From the NCBI GenBank assembly GCA_018907035.1, contig JACCIC010000015.1, positions 1,986,001-2,050,000 of the forward strand: a DNA stretch of 64,000 nucleotides, read 5' to 3'. This document shows, piece after piece, positions 11,830 to 23,533 of this stretch (position 1 is its first letter; every line of letters begins with the position of its first letter). Position numbers and translations under genes: made by a program. The notes under the pieces were generated by a model. The model saw only the letters and a program-made list of their open reading frames with translations. It searched no databases and was not told the DNA's origin. This DNA comes from Sycobia sp. Sy_11 (taxonomy: Eukaryota > Arthropoda > Insecta > Hymenoptera > Epichrysomallidae).

Positions 11830-12905
11830 GATAGAGTTAATTAATTTGTTTTATCCAGACATTTATATTACTATATTTTTTACTGAAAAAATAGTTTTGA
11901 TGTATTTATGAGAGAGATTCTTGAATTATTGTTTTATTCTAATGAAACTAGCACAGATGTATAATAAGAACGTTTTAATATAAACTTAGTGTAATTAACA
12001 TATCAATTACAATGCTAATAATTTCCTCCAGTGGTTTATATTCCATTAATTTATAACTTATTAACAAATATACTAATCTATTGCTTATTTATTTGAAACA
12101 TTTTAAAATATTCCTGGATGAATTATTTTCAAACTAAATGCATTTTATGGCTTTTCTTCTCTGAACTGTTTCATATCGATTTTATGAGTATTTTAAATAT
12201 TATCATACTTCTTGATTTGTTCATTTCTGGTTTTATTTGTATAACTGAATAATCTAATTGTAATAAGAAAATTCGCAATTACATGAAATGATCTCCACGT
12301 CACTGCATTCTCAAAATTACAAGTTTACCATGATTTTTGGTCTTTCGTAATGTAAATTATCGTTCAAAACCAATGTAAAAATGAATTATGTAGCTGGTAA
12401 ACCGATCTCCTGCGCTCCCTTCGGTCGTAAACTGTCTACGGCTATAAATAATGATCTTTCATACTAGCCATGAAATATGTATTACGTAAAAAATAGTTCG
12501 TAAAATTTCTTGGTTAACGAATTAAAGATCGTAAACAATGATTTTTATTGATCCTATGGTTTATAATACTTAAAATAGGTTTAAATTCAGTTTTTCATAT
12601 AAATATTTTATAATGTGGCATCTGTTCTACAGTATCCTTTATATTCCAAGTCTACGACCCATCATAATGCCAGTATAATTTAATAATCAATTTTGCACGA
12701 TTATTTATTTAGCATTTATTTTAACAAAATCATGAAAACTACACTGACATTGAATTAGTGCAGTGATTTATATTGGATCTTCTAAATGGATAACAATTAA
12801 AATAAATAACCATCTATGAAACCTTTTTATTTGCATTAGCTACATTAATTAAACTTATGAACTCTTAACTATCTTCTATCTACTTTCATCTAGTAAACGC
12901 AGTTA
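11830..12905. other. AT-rich intergenic DNA, nothing recognised
   Basis: No gene or element seen. Confidence 0.5.
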
Positions 12906-12908
12906 CTT

Positions 12909-12977
12909 TAATATATTATAATTATAATATATTATAATATATTATAATATATAATATATTATAATATATTATAATAA
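12909..12977. repeat. Tandem repeat of an ATTATAATAT-type 10-mer
   Basis: The unit ATTATAATAT is repeated with small slips, directly next to the SINE copy at 12984. Confidence 0.8.
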
Positions 12978-12983
12978 TTTTTT

Positions 12984-13090
12984 TTATGTTATTTAACGTA
13001 GCTCTATTTACGCTTCCAAATATTGGTGCTAATTAGCGACGGAGGTCTACTAGTCCTTCGGTCTAGCGATCGAGCCATCGTAGACCTCAT
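12984..13090 (-). mobile_element. tRNA-derived SINE, copy 1 (internally deleted)
   Basis: The right part reads, on the minus strand, GAGGTCTACGATGGCTCGAT, with the A-box-like TGGCTCGATCG. The left part (GCTCTATTTACGCTTCCAAA, then GGTGCTAATTAGCGACGGAG) matches the SINE copies at 21.6 and 32.6 kb. The B-box region is missing, so the copy is shorter than the others. Confidence 0.6.
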
Positions 13091-13221
13091 ATTATATTAT
13101 TATTATTCGATATAGCTATTATAATTATAGTGATTTTAGTCTAACTACGCAGTGTAGGTATAATATTTAAAGATATCTACACAAATATACTAATACGAAT
13201 TTTATAATACGGAACCATCAC

Positions 13222-13224
<3 letters not shown>

Positions 13225-13286
<62 letters not shown>

Positions 13287-13290
13287 TATA
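13225..13290. repeat. (TA)n microsatellite
   Basis: Nearly pure TA dinucleotide run. Confidence 0.95.
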
Positions 13291-13379
13291 TTGGGTAATT
13301 TTTGTTTAACTTACACTCGTGAAACTTTGCGAAGCTTACAATCGGAATGATTAATCATATGAAAAACATGCGTGGGTAA

Positions 13380-13960
13380 TAAAAAACCTTCTAAATGTCG
13401 CAGAAAATTCTTTTATTTACAGGCACAGGAACACATCCACCACCCCTTTTATCATCTTAAACTCCAGAAAAGATCAGAAAATCGATCCGATCTTTGCCTC
13501 TGAGTTCAAAGATAGACAGAGATTGTGAGCGATGGCTGCTGTGCAGAGGGAAACGTAACGAAACGAAATTATGTGATACCTTATCCGAGCTTCCTAAGAT
13601 AAGGAATCGAACGCAATATTACATTTAATTTAATGTGTAAATTTAATTGCGCCCAGGACATTGTTTTTCTTTTGTCATACCTGCCAATACGAGCATGTAT
13701 TACACAAGTTAGCTTTTATTACACGATCCTTTAACCACGTATTATAAGCTACGTAGCGCGCAGCGGTCAAGGGCTGAGGCGGGGAGGGGGGATTAAATAT
13801 TCAAATCAGGTCGATAAGCAATGCTTCGGCCAAGAATTGATAGTTATATCGTTATCGTGCGCGCGATATAGACTCCGTTCCTGTTGGTACGCGGAAACGT
13901 ACAAAGACGAAAGGGGCCAATAATAATTCCTGTCCGTGTCCCGAATTCATTCCGTAGCAA
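13380..13960. promoter_or_regulatory. GC-richer non-coding block with paired GATA sites (candidate regulatory region)
   Basis: This stretch stands out from the AT-rich flanks but has no open frame of note. CCTTATC (13579-13585) and GATAAGG (13598-13604) form an inverted pair of GATA-factor sites 12 nt apart. Further GC-rich words follow (GCTACGTAGCGCGCAGCGG near 13750; GTGCGCGCGATATAG near 13857). Its role is inferred only. Confidence 0.3.
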
Positions 13961-14271
13961 TATTAATTATTTCTTTTTATGAACAAGCAGAATTCAAATT
14001 ACAGCCATGACAATTTAATTTGACTTCATAAATTATAATTGAAGAGACGTACAGTTCCGCGCAGACGAGTAATTAAATATTTATATTCTGCTTTTAATCA
14101 CCTCGTTTTCCTTTCAAAATCATTACAAAGCAATAACCCTTGCAAGTGTACAATAATGGGTTGGAAAAAAATGTTTAAACAAAAAATTTGCATTAACATT
14201 TGCATATTGATATTCCAGGTGCTAAACATCTATATACATACATAAAAAACTTCAATCCCTTATTTCAACCA

Positions 14272-14327
<56 letters not shown>

Positions 14328-17300
14328 TCTTTTATATAATCTATTATATCTTGCAATATAATAGCTGAAATAAAACTAATAGATTATTTGTAAAAAAATT
14401 CCGTATTTATTCTTGTCGTTGTACCTGTAGAATTATTAAAATAAAATTTCAGAAACTAAATTATATTCTAATTCTATCATAAAGACAATATCTTCAATTC
14501 GATGAAATCCGCTTTTAGACCAGTTGGAAACTAATGCTACAGATGTCATTTACGCTGTTCTTAACGAAGTAAGTACATTGTATTATATTATTAGCATTAT
14601 CTTTTGTATTATTAAAGAACTCTTCGTTACTAATGATGCTGATCGAATAAGTTACAGGTACAGCATTAATTTTTTATTACTTAGCTGCGTGGAGTGGATA
14701 CATTTATTGTTATAATATCGCATAAATTTCAGAAAATTTACTTATCATTACCTCGATTTCTATTTATATTATTAGGAAATTTTATTTCTTAAAATTCATG
14801 ATTATCTTGAAATTACTTTCAGATGTATTGTATCTAAAAATGGAAAACGAAAAACAGTTACTCTTTGAAAAAATATTTAACTTCTAATGGCTTCAGAAAA
14901 CACCTAATGGTGACTTCTACATAAAATGGAATACTTTCGTTACCGTAAAACGTAATTTAAATTAATTTTCAATATCTTACAGTATAAAAGATGATCTGGT
15001 TTGTAGTGGCAATCCATATTTAAAAAAATTTTAATTTTACATTTGTATGTTTATTGTATAATAAATGGATATACGATTATTATCGAATACGCAATTTTAA
15101 TGGTAATACATAATTACAAATAGAAATTAAATGCGATATTACAAATCGAAAGTAAATGTTAAAATCATTACAAATAAAAAAGTGATTTGTAATTAACCAT
15201 AGTAAATTCAAAAATAAGTTAATACTGTTGATGAACAAATGAAAATATATTACAAACTTCTCTCGGTCATTAATTAATAGAAGAATTATGAAAATATTTT
15301 TAAGGTGATATCAACCCAGGTTTTCAAATTATCTATAACATGCAAAATAAATGTTAATTAACTCATCTATCAGACAGGTTCCAAATATAAAACGCTGTAA
15401 TTATATTAGCATGTTTCCAGAAATTATTTGCGTAGTAATTGTATTGAATTCACGATTTTGTTCTCGTTTACGTATAAATTTTTCTTTAAATGATATCTAA
15501 AATGGTTTCTTTTACATTTACAAAGAATCTCTATTGGTCTTACAGTCCAATTAAATAAATTAATACATAATAATATGCATATATATATATATATAGTTAT
15601 ATCAATACTAATACATATCAATATATAATTAATTGAAAATTATAATGACAGTCAGACTATTATCTATGGGATCAGTCAACGTCGGCAGAATTATTCCGTA
15701 AGAAAGCACTGGCACTTGAAAGCTTTTAGATTCGAGTATCATAAATACAATAATATGATTATTGATTAAATATCCACAGATTATTTTACCTCAATTTCGC
15801 ACTAAACTGAGTTTTAGTGAAAATTTTTATAACTCTTAACATAGAATAAAAAGATGTCTATAATATTAACAGAAGCCATAATAAAAGAACGTAGATTTGA
15901 TGGTCTTTAAGTTCATATTTTAATAAAAGATCGCGATTTTTATTACATATGTAAATAAACTAGCTGAAGCTTTATACACACTGTGGAAACTCCATTCGAA
16001 AAAGGAAAATGAGAGTCGTAAATAAATTGTAAGCAAGATTATAGAAATGTGTATGTGAACAAAATCGGATGCTTTGTAAATTCCAAATTGTTATTTCCCA
16101 ATGCCAGCCTTAATTACGAAACTATTTATATCAACAGTATATTACGGATACGAAATACGAAGTCCATATTAAGCACGACGGGCTATCAATATTATATACT
16201 GGACGTTGGGAGGCATACTTCCAAAAAGAAATAAATAAAAAGAAAATACTTTGTCAGATATGCTGATTAATAAACGTAAACGAATAAAACATTAGAGACA
16301 TATGTTATGAGTCTAGACAGAAGACAAGTTCTGCCGTGTCTGATAGTGAACGAATAATTAAAAAAAGCATGGAAATTTTTCATTTATATGAAATCCTTGA
16401 GTAATTCGTAGGCGTAAACGGAAAATGCAAGTAAGAAAATGTATCTATCGAGAAATTATCAATGCACTCGAATGTAAGCAGTAATAAGCAAGAACAGGCA
16501 AGCAAATTGGATAAGAATTACCAATTTTAGTACGAGGAATCGATAAATTAGCTTTATACAAAGCTTGCAGAAGCTCATACATAAGCGTACAGTAAGACCG
16601 ATAGAATGGATTCAAGTTCATAAGAATATCTATGTTCATGTTAGCGTTAAACATCGTGTTGTACGCATTTGTAAACAAAATATTGTGAAATATTTTTATT
16701 TTCATAAAAATGCAGTTTACATTCAGATAAGAGTATCCATTATTCTTTGCATATAATTGAATGATAACCTATTTTCAAGCACTTCATTATTTTATATTTA
16801 CATTGTTATTAATTTATTGTATAGATTACAATGCAGTCAAAGTGGTGATAAAATCTATTCAAGGAACATGATAGAAACAGGATTCTATTTTTTATGGTTG
16901 TATATGTATTAATGTAAAAGTGACCAATTCCAAAAAGCAACATATCTAGTGCGTCTTGAAGGCGAGTAAATCAAAGCTCGCTCGAGTACATCATTGTGCA
17001 AAGAGGGTTGGTAAAGAATGCGATATGTACCACGCACACTAGACCTAGGGATGGAACTCCGAATTTCAAACAAAAGAACAGAAAAGTGTTCTAAATCTCA
17101 TGACCAAATATAGAAAAGTAAGAAGACGTTCGAGTTAAAAAATTGCCATATATGAGAAATCAAATAAGATGATTCTACCCTCGTCTATTTCCATTGCAAA
17201 GAGAATATTTAAAGAGAAATCGGAGTCTAAGGAACTAATTTCTTGGAAAGACATAAAAAATAAATCATTACAATAAAGAATACTTGAGAATATGGAAATA

Positions 17301-17990
17301 AATTTGAAAATAAAAGAGAAATGACAACTATTGTTCTAGCTAACTAATTCTATACAGTAAAAGTTGAACTCAAAGCAGCGATGCGATGGACCTTGAAGTA
17401 GTCAATAGAAGCTATCATACAAAATCGTTAGGAAATCACACTTAATTTGATTATGGATAAGACCATTTCGATGGAGAATATCTCACTACCAATAACTAAG
17501 GGCTAGAGACTCAGACAACGTAATCAACAAATTCGTAAGTGCAGGCTAGATCGTTTTACTTTTTTACGTTTTACTTTTTCTGCGTCAAATAAATTTCTGA
17601 ATAGAATGAGATAGAAAATTGGCTACATTTATTATCGCTTTGGATAGTGAGCATTCTGAAGTTTTAGGAATCATGAGTAAGGTCATCGAGCAAAAAATTA
17701 AAAGAGCTGAGTTGGCAAGTTGGGCTCAATTTATTAGATACCGTGTGTAAGCGCATAAGGTCAACGATTACGAAACAATCTAATCTATTGATGGTAAATT
17801 TATCTATAGACATTATCTATATATGGTAAAATAGGTTGAATTGATCTTAACCACTACGAAGTAGCATATGATCTCTTGTTTAAATTGATCCAAGAAGAGA
17901 ATGTTGATAAGGCACTGGCTAAAACACGTAGATCGAAAATCTAAATTAGTCATGCCTCATTTAGCAGGATTTTAACGGCTTAACCATGCA
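13961..17990. other. Intergenic DNA, mostly AT-rich
   Basis: Several short open frames lack recognisable motifs. The part from about 16900 to 17960 is purine-rich and less AT-biased; a frame near 17650 contains SEVLGIMSKVIEQKIKRAEL before a stop, which I cannot assign. Confidence 0.4.
14277..14321. repeat. (AT)n microsatellite
   Basis: Pure AT dinucleotide run. Confidence 0.95.
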
Positions 17991-17994
17991 TTAC

Positions 17995-18082
17995 TTAGGT
18001 AATATAGTGAGTATAAGTATAAAGTAATATAGTGAGTATAGGTATAAGTAATATATTGAGTATAGGTATAAATAATGTAGTG
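17995..18082 (+). repeat. Minisatellite, about 24-26 bp unit, about 3.5 copies
   Basis: Successive units read GTAATATAGTGAGTATAAGT, GTAATATAGTGAGTATAGGT and GTAATATATTGAGTATAGGT, each followed by ATAA. The last unit is partial. The open frame at 18032-18328 begins inside it and is not considered a gene. Confidence 0.85.
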
Positions 18083-19345
18083 AGAGTATTGATAATTTGG
18101 ACATTTCTTCTTCTTACTCTGAGGATTTTTAGTTATTATTTAGTTATTATTTTTAGTTGGTTCAATTACTCCTTTAAATTGAATGAGATTTTAATGAAAA
18201 GAAAATACAATATGGCAGCTTCAATACTAAAATTTATCAGCAGGCAATTCTGGATGACTTTGCTTTATTACACTGAGCATCGCAAACATAGGAACATCTC
18301 AATATATATCAGAATTTATCAATCATAAATAACCAACCTGGCCTTAATCATCAGTCACATTCATCGTAATAGAGGATCAAAGTACCAAGTTTATTGTGAT
18401 AAAAATCTAGTGGAAACTGTTCTTCAATCAAGTTGGGTATAGTAGATTGATTTCAACAGTTATATGAAAAATTATTATTACGCTTTTTATGATGAAATGC
18501 TGTTATCGTATGACCGTATCACTGCTCTAAATGAATATGGTAGCTCATACCGTAGTTTTTACTAGTAAAAATCTGTGTAAAAGATCACGCATAATTTATC
18601 ACTTTCTATAAAATTGTACATTTAAAGACATATGTATAGTCTTCCCAGAACGACTATTCAGAACAAAACTTTTATCTAATGCTGTTTTTATGAGCAAAAC
18701 CTTCATAAAGAAACTACTATTGCTTATATCGAATGATAAGTATTATTATTTGTTTATATGGAAACTTTTATTTCGAAAAAAAAAATTTTTGAAAATGATA
18801 ATATGAATAAATATAAATGAAAATTATCAAAACTTCAATATTTTGAAGAATCTATCACATTCGTTACCTAGAATCTATCACATTGTACTTATGTTTAATT
18901 AGAAGTAATCGATCAGTTTTTCTCTAGTGTCAAATAGAGGAGTTTCTATTTTAAGAATTTAAGGCATCTCATTTATACTCGAGTAATCTTTGTAATTATT
19001 AGTTACCATGAAATACTCATAAGAATCAACTTTCAAGATTAACGACCAAATATAACCTCTTGTCTCTCTTTGGAACTGTACAACAGAAGTTTTACAGTTC
19101 GAAAAAAAATCAGCAATATCACTGCATTAAACCAGTATGCAAAAAAAGATTCCAATACCATGGAAGCACAAATGGGAATCATTACGAGAAAAAGAATCTG
19201 GGGCCATCTGTCGTCAACTGTACAAATACTTTAGCTTAAACGGGAGAAAATTGAGTTGTCAATCATCTGAAGATATATGTATCGACTACCGACTACTGGC
19301 CAAGTTATATGTAGCAACTATCAACTGCGGGAATCTACTAGTTTC

Positions 19346-19349
<4 letters not shown>

Positions 19350-19411
<62 letters not shown>
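19350..19411. repeat. (AT)n microsatellite
   Basis: Pure AT run; it encodes the (YI)n tail of a chance frame starting at 19137. Confidence 0.95.
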
Positions 19412-19414
<3 letters not shown>

Positions 19415-19887
19415 ACAACGATATTGCAAAATATTCATTGACCAGTAAAACATAAGTTTGTGTAAAAAAATTTAATGAGAGAACATGTTAAGCAATAATG
19501 GTAAGATTTCTAAATAGAGAAATTTAAATTTGAATTGTATATTCTTTATAGTTCCGCCATATTTATATATAACATATATCAAATCACCAAAAAATATGGC
19601 TGCAGTAAAGTAGGAAACAATGGTAATGAAATCTTCTATATATATACATACACGTGTAATTATCCTTGGTTACCATCAGAGAGGTTGTAAGAAAGTTAGA
19701 AATAATTAGACAGGCATTAAATATACATTCTTTTTATATTTTTAAACGAATTTTTATTGTGTAAAATATTGACTGTAATAAATATTCATGACCGAAAAAC
19801 AAAATTTTTATTATATAAAAAAAAACAAAGAAGAATATTTAATCTGTGATAGAAAAATTTGAAGATTAGTACTCTACAATCTCAGTG

Positions 19888-19888
<1 letters not shown>

Positions 19889-19938
<50 letters not shown>
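19889..19938. repeat. (TA)n microsatellite
   Basis: Pure TA run. Confidence 0.95.
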
Positions 19939-19939
<1 letters not shown>

Positions 19940-20379
19940 CATTCTCAATTTTTATCCACTGATAAAAGTAAAGCTGGTCGTACATTTATGAGTCACGAAA
20001 TCTCGACTGATATAGCTAGTAGCTAGTAGTTTGTTATTTATGAAAGTATTTCTAAAAAATATAGTATTCTTAATAATATTTTTCTAAATGGTCTTTTGAA
20101 TTGAAGAAGATGATTATTTCCTTACAAGTGTTAAAATATTTTGTGTAACTTTAATATTCTATTCAGGGAATTCCAGTCATCTTATGCAGTAATTAAATAA
20201 ACAAATATAATCTATTTATTATGAAAATATTAAATAAATTATCAACAAAAAGTTATATAATGTACAAATACGATTTATTTCGAGAATTCAATTAGTTAAA
20301 AATATGTATAACTTGTTATGAATTCAATGTCAATTAATTATTGAATTAAAAATATTTACAATATATACATATGTTCATG

Positions 20380-20997
20380 TTACTCCTTAAAGAATTTGGT
20401 TATTCCTAACTTACTAAAAAGTCCATCAACATCGTGTTTAGCATAAAAATGAACATCAAGGCATATGCCGTATCCAATGTCGCTCGTAAATGTCATATCG
20501 ACATAATTTTTTCCAACACCACCACGAACGTTAACTCTAGTCCCTGTTCCTCCTAGTGGCTTTTCGTGGATTACAATTCGTGTAAAGATATAACCATCAG
20601 GAAGCGAGAAAAGTTTGCTGTAAGTCACTCTTTGAAATGTTCCCACCGGGGGAAGTTCAATAATTTCTTTTGTCATAAGCTCTCCATCGTTCAATCCTGT
20701 ATCTGATGTTGTGATGTTTGGTACGATAATATAAGGCGAATCAATAGTATCCCTTTTTAATTCAGAATTAACGACGATGGCAGATTCTTGAACAGAGTCA
20801 ATGGACGGTACTTCATCAATGTTAGTCACAATAATTTTTTCCCAATCGTCGTCTTTCTCCCTTTCAATGCGATCTTCCGAACGTAACAGAGATTTTGAAG
20901 TTGAGATACTACTAGCGCTCCCAAAAGCAGGATGAGCAAGTGTCGTCAATGGTTGAATTGTTATAAACAGAAATACTAAAAACTTAAATGATATCAT
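20380..20997 (-). CDS. Secreted MBF2-like protein with acidic linker and C-terminal tail, array gene 4
   Basis: This intronless gene encodes 205 residues from the ATG at 20997 (MISFKFLVFLFITIQPL), chosen because it aligns with the starts of genes 5-8. An in-frame ATG at 21009 would add four residues; the codon at 21030 is TTG. After the signal peptide (…TTLA) the mature chain begins HPAFG. The linker contains EKDDDWEKIIVTNIDE. The domain follows: SPYIIVPN, then LPPVGTFQ, YIFTRIVIHEKPLGGTGTRV, RGGVGKNYVDMTFTSDIGYG and LDVHFYAK. A tail GLFSKLGITKFFKE closes the protein and is shared in form with genes 5 and 8. A TATAAAG lies at 21097-21091, upstream of a less clear initiator. Coding DNA is AT-rich, unlike genes 1-3. 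One cysteine is present in the domain (GICLDV). Confidence 0.82.
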   Translation of the reverse strand: MISFKFLVFLFITIQPLTTLAHPAFGSASSISTSKSLLRSEDRIEREKDDDWEKIIVTNIDEVPSIDSVQESAIVVNSELKRDTIDSPYIIVPNITTSDTGLNDGELMTKEIIELPPVGTFQRVTYSKLFSLPDGYIFTRIVIHEKPLGGTGTRVNVRGGVGKNYVDMTFTSDIGYGICLDVHFYAKHDVDGLFSKLGITKFFKE

Positions 20998-21623
20998 CGC
21001 GCTACTCATGAACTTCAATTTCCAGATCAATTACTTTTGACAATCATGTATAAAGTTAGAGCTGCCAGGGAAGTAGATTTTAGTGAACTACTTTATACTG
21101 ACGTTAGATTTTTTCTATTTTCCTACTGATATATCTATTTGAACTAGATAAATATTTTACAAGTATCTACGCCTAAAATTCTAGAAATTCTTTTTAATGC
21201 AAGCAGGTACTTAAATACAAACAAAAGTAATAGAATCTATTGTATTTTAATACGCTCTATTAGAATATCAATGCTCTATTTGTATAATTCTACGTTACGA
21301 ATATTCTAATAATTTTCTTAGCAGAATATACTCACCAATCGATTAAATATTTCAAATACATGCACATTTGATATACGTATGGGCGAGTTATATTTTAACG
21401 CAGCTTTATTTTACAATTTAATGTAAATATAATATATTACTAGTCTATTTAAGCGAGATTAAGTTTTTCATTATAAAAAACTACATGAGAATTTCTTGAA
21501 GGTAGGTTTCCTATGTATTAATAATAGTAGTAATGATTGGAATTGGAATAACAATGAAATCTTTTATTATTATATCCAATTTTTTATCAATCATTTTGAT
21601 TAAGGTGTTTTTAAGTTGAAGGT

Positions 21624-21808
21624 ATTTTATGTTATTTAACGTCGCTCTATTTATGCTTCAAAATATCGGTGCTAATCAGCGCGGAGACCGACGATGTGTT
21701 TGTAAACAAAGCACAAGTAAACTATTACAGCGGTGCTGATGTCAATCGGCCGAGACCGCGATTCGAACTCGGATCGCCAAGTTACTAGTTGAAGTTGTAC
21801 AGCGATTC
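21624..21808 (-). mobile_element. tRNA-derived SINE, copy 2
   Basis: On the minus strand a good polymerase III B box GAGTTCGAATCGC (21770-21758) is followed by GGTCTCGGCCGATTGACATC and the SINE body, ending GAGCGACGTTAAATAACAT. The body matches copy 3 at 32.6 kb. The A-box end is worn. Confidence 0.7.
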
Positions 21809-21809
21809 A

Positions 21810-22917
21810 CTTTTTGTTTAATGATAAATAGATTTGAGTTGCTTAAGGAATTTGAAACATTTTAAAAAATATAGTTTTGAAAAAATTCATTAAATAAATA
21901 AGTATTTTTTCACAGAATCTATTTTTACTATATGGAATGTGTTTTTAAAATACATGTGTTTCTAATAAATAATAAAATTAATAAATATCCATTGTCGACA
22001 TGGATGGTGGATATAGTACTTTTTCTGACAATGATCACATCATATTTGAAAGAGGTTAAACCAGTGATTACGATAGATCACGGATCCAAATCCAAAAGAA
22101 AAAACATAGATTTGGGAATATTTGAGTATATATACTTGAAGAGAAAAAGAACACAAAGAAAAAATTGAACGATATGGAATCGACTGATTCTTTCTGAAAC
22201 ATTTCACAGATGAAATTGAGAGACTATTAATTGTGGTCACTGCTATTGTAAATTATTATTATCTATATTATATATATATATATATTATCTAATGTATATT
22301 AAATCTTGTATACTATTATATATATATTATAGAGTTTAATTAGCCCACTTCAATTAAAATAACACGATGGCCATATAAACAGGTATTTTTTAGTTTAAGA
22401 AAATTTAATTTAGAAATCAAGAAATATGGAACGATTTAGAAAAATACATTAATATAATCAGATGCCATTGGGAATGTGTGATAAGAATGAAAAATTTTCA
22501 GCATTAGGATCTGCTACTCTTCGACTTATCAATTTCAAAATAGTTCTAAAAACTTGTGAATTAATTTGAACTACAATTTGTGATTCACAATTGAAATTCT
22601 CACTTCATTAATACACACAAGCATACGTACATACACTTAGTCGTACTAGTTTGAAATAATGTACATTGTCCACTAGGTGAGTTAAAAATCTCGAATGATC
22701 GATTAATTAATGTCAGGAATTATAGTAGCCTCATCTTGCAATGTAAATTTCGATGCTGATGTATAATTAAGTATATAAGCTGTACTATTATTGCCTTTAA
22801 GATAACTGCTAAAATATATAATTAAAAGAGCGAAGAAGCTAAATCAATTTAAAAAATCAATTATAAATTTTTAAAACAATAATTATTTAAACAATATAGT
22901 TATTCTGCTTAATTCGA
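21810..22917. other. AT-rich intergenic DNA
   Basis: No gene recognised. Short TA runs lie near 22270 and 22320. AATAAA for gene 5 is at 22918-22923 (minus). Confidence 0.5.
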
Positions 22918-22996
22918 TTTATTTAATAATCTTAATTTAACAATCAAAGTTTACTAAAAACAAATCATTCGTAACATATTTCACCAGTTCCTTCTA

Positions 22997-23533
22997 TTAT
23001 ATAGTCAACCCTAAAGTCTTTAGAAGTCCAGTTCGTTGGGCATAGAAAATAACATCTAGGTTTATTCCGTGGGTTGCGGATGTTGCGAATTGTATATCAA
23101 CTTGAGCTGCTCCCACACCACCCGTGAGGCTCACCCTAGCGGATTGCCCGTTCTGAATAGGTTCATGGATCTCAATACGTGTGAAGACGTAACCTTTGGG
23201 AAGTACGAAAACTTTATTGTACGTGGCTGATAATGAGCTGCCTATGGGAATTTTAACCGTTTCTTTTGCTGCATATGGTCCAAATTTGTTTCCATAAATT
23301 GTTGTTGCCATATTCTCTACCATAACGTAATTTGAATTAAGATCTTCAGTTTGCGCCTCATTGATTTCCGATAAATTGAGCTCTACCCAATTTTCCTCTT
23401 CTTTATCGATGATATGAAAGTCGAAGTCGGATGAAGGATTCGAAGATGAACCTTCGTCATTTCCACCTGCAGGATGAGCAGATATAATTGATAGTTGAAT
23501 TGACACTAAAAGAAATACCAAAGTCGTCCACAT
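22997..23533 (-). CDS. Secreted MBF2-like protein with acidic linker and C-terminal tail, array gene 5
   Basis: This intronless gene encodes 178 residues from the ATG at 23533. The signal MWTTLVFLLVSIQLSIISA is followed by the mature start HPAGGND. The linker has a variant of the DWE motif, EEENWVELNLSEINE, then NSNYVMVEN. The domain shows VFTRIEIHEP, LTGGVGAAQVDIQFATSATH and LDVIFYAQ. The C-terminal tail GLLKTLGLTI corresponds to that of genes 4 and 8. Two TATA-like boxes lie upstream: TATAAA at 23636-23631 with TTCATA about 32 nt downstream, and TATATAA at 23587-23581. The leader resembles that of gene 3. No cysteine is present in the mature chain. Confidence 0.82.
   Translation of the reverse strand: MWTTLVFLLVSIQLSIISAHPAGGNDEGSSSNPSSDFDFHIIDKEEENWVELNLSEINEAQTEDLNSNYVMVENMATTIYGNKFGPYAAKETVKIPIGSSLSATYNKVFVLPKGYVFTRIEIHEPIQNGQSARVSLTGGVGAAQVDIQFATSATHGINLDVIFYAQRTGLLKTLGLTI

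Larger units (their letters stand above)
18090..20270. other. AT-rich intergenic DNA
   Basis: Apart from the two (AT)n tracts listed, nothing is recognised. AATAAA for gene 4 is at 20274-20279 (minus). Confidence 0.5.

Noticed and set aside
18032..18328. 98-codon plus-strand frame
   Set aside because: Begins within the 24-26 bp minisatellite; rest AT-rich without motif.
19137..19412. 91-codon plus-strand frame ending in a long Tyr-Ile repeat
   Set aside because: The tail is the (AT)n microsatellite; the front part has no recognisable motif.
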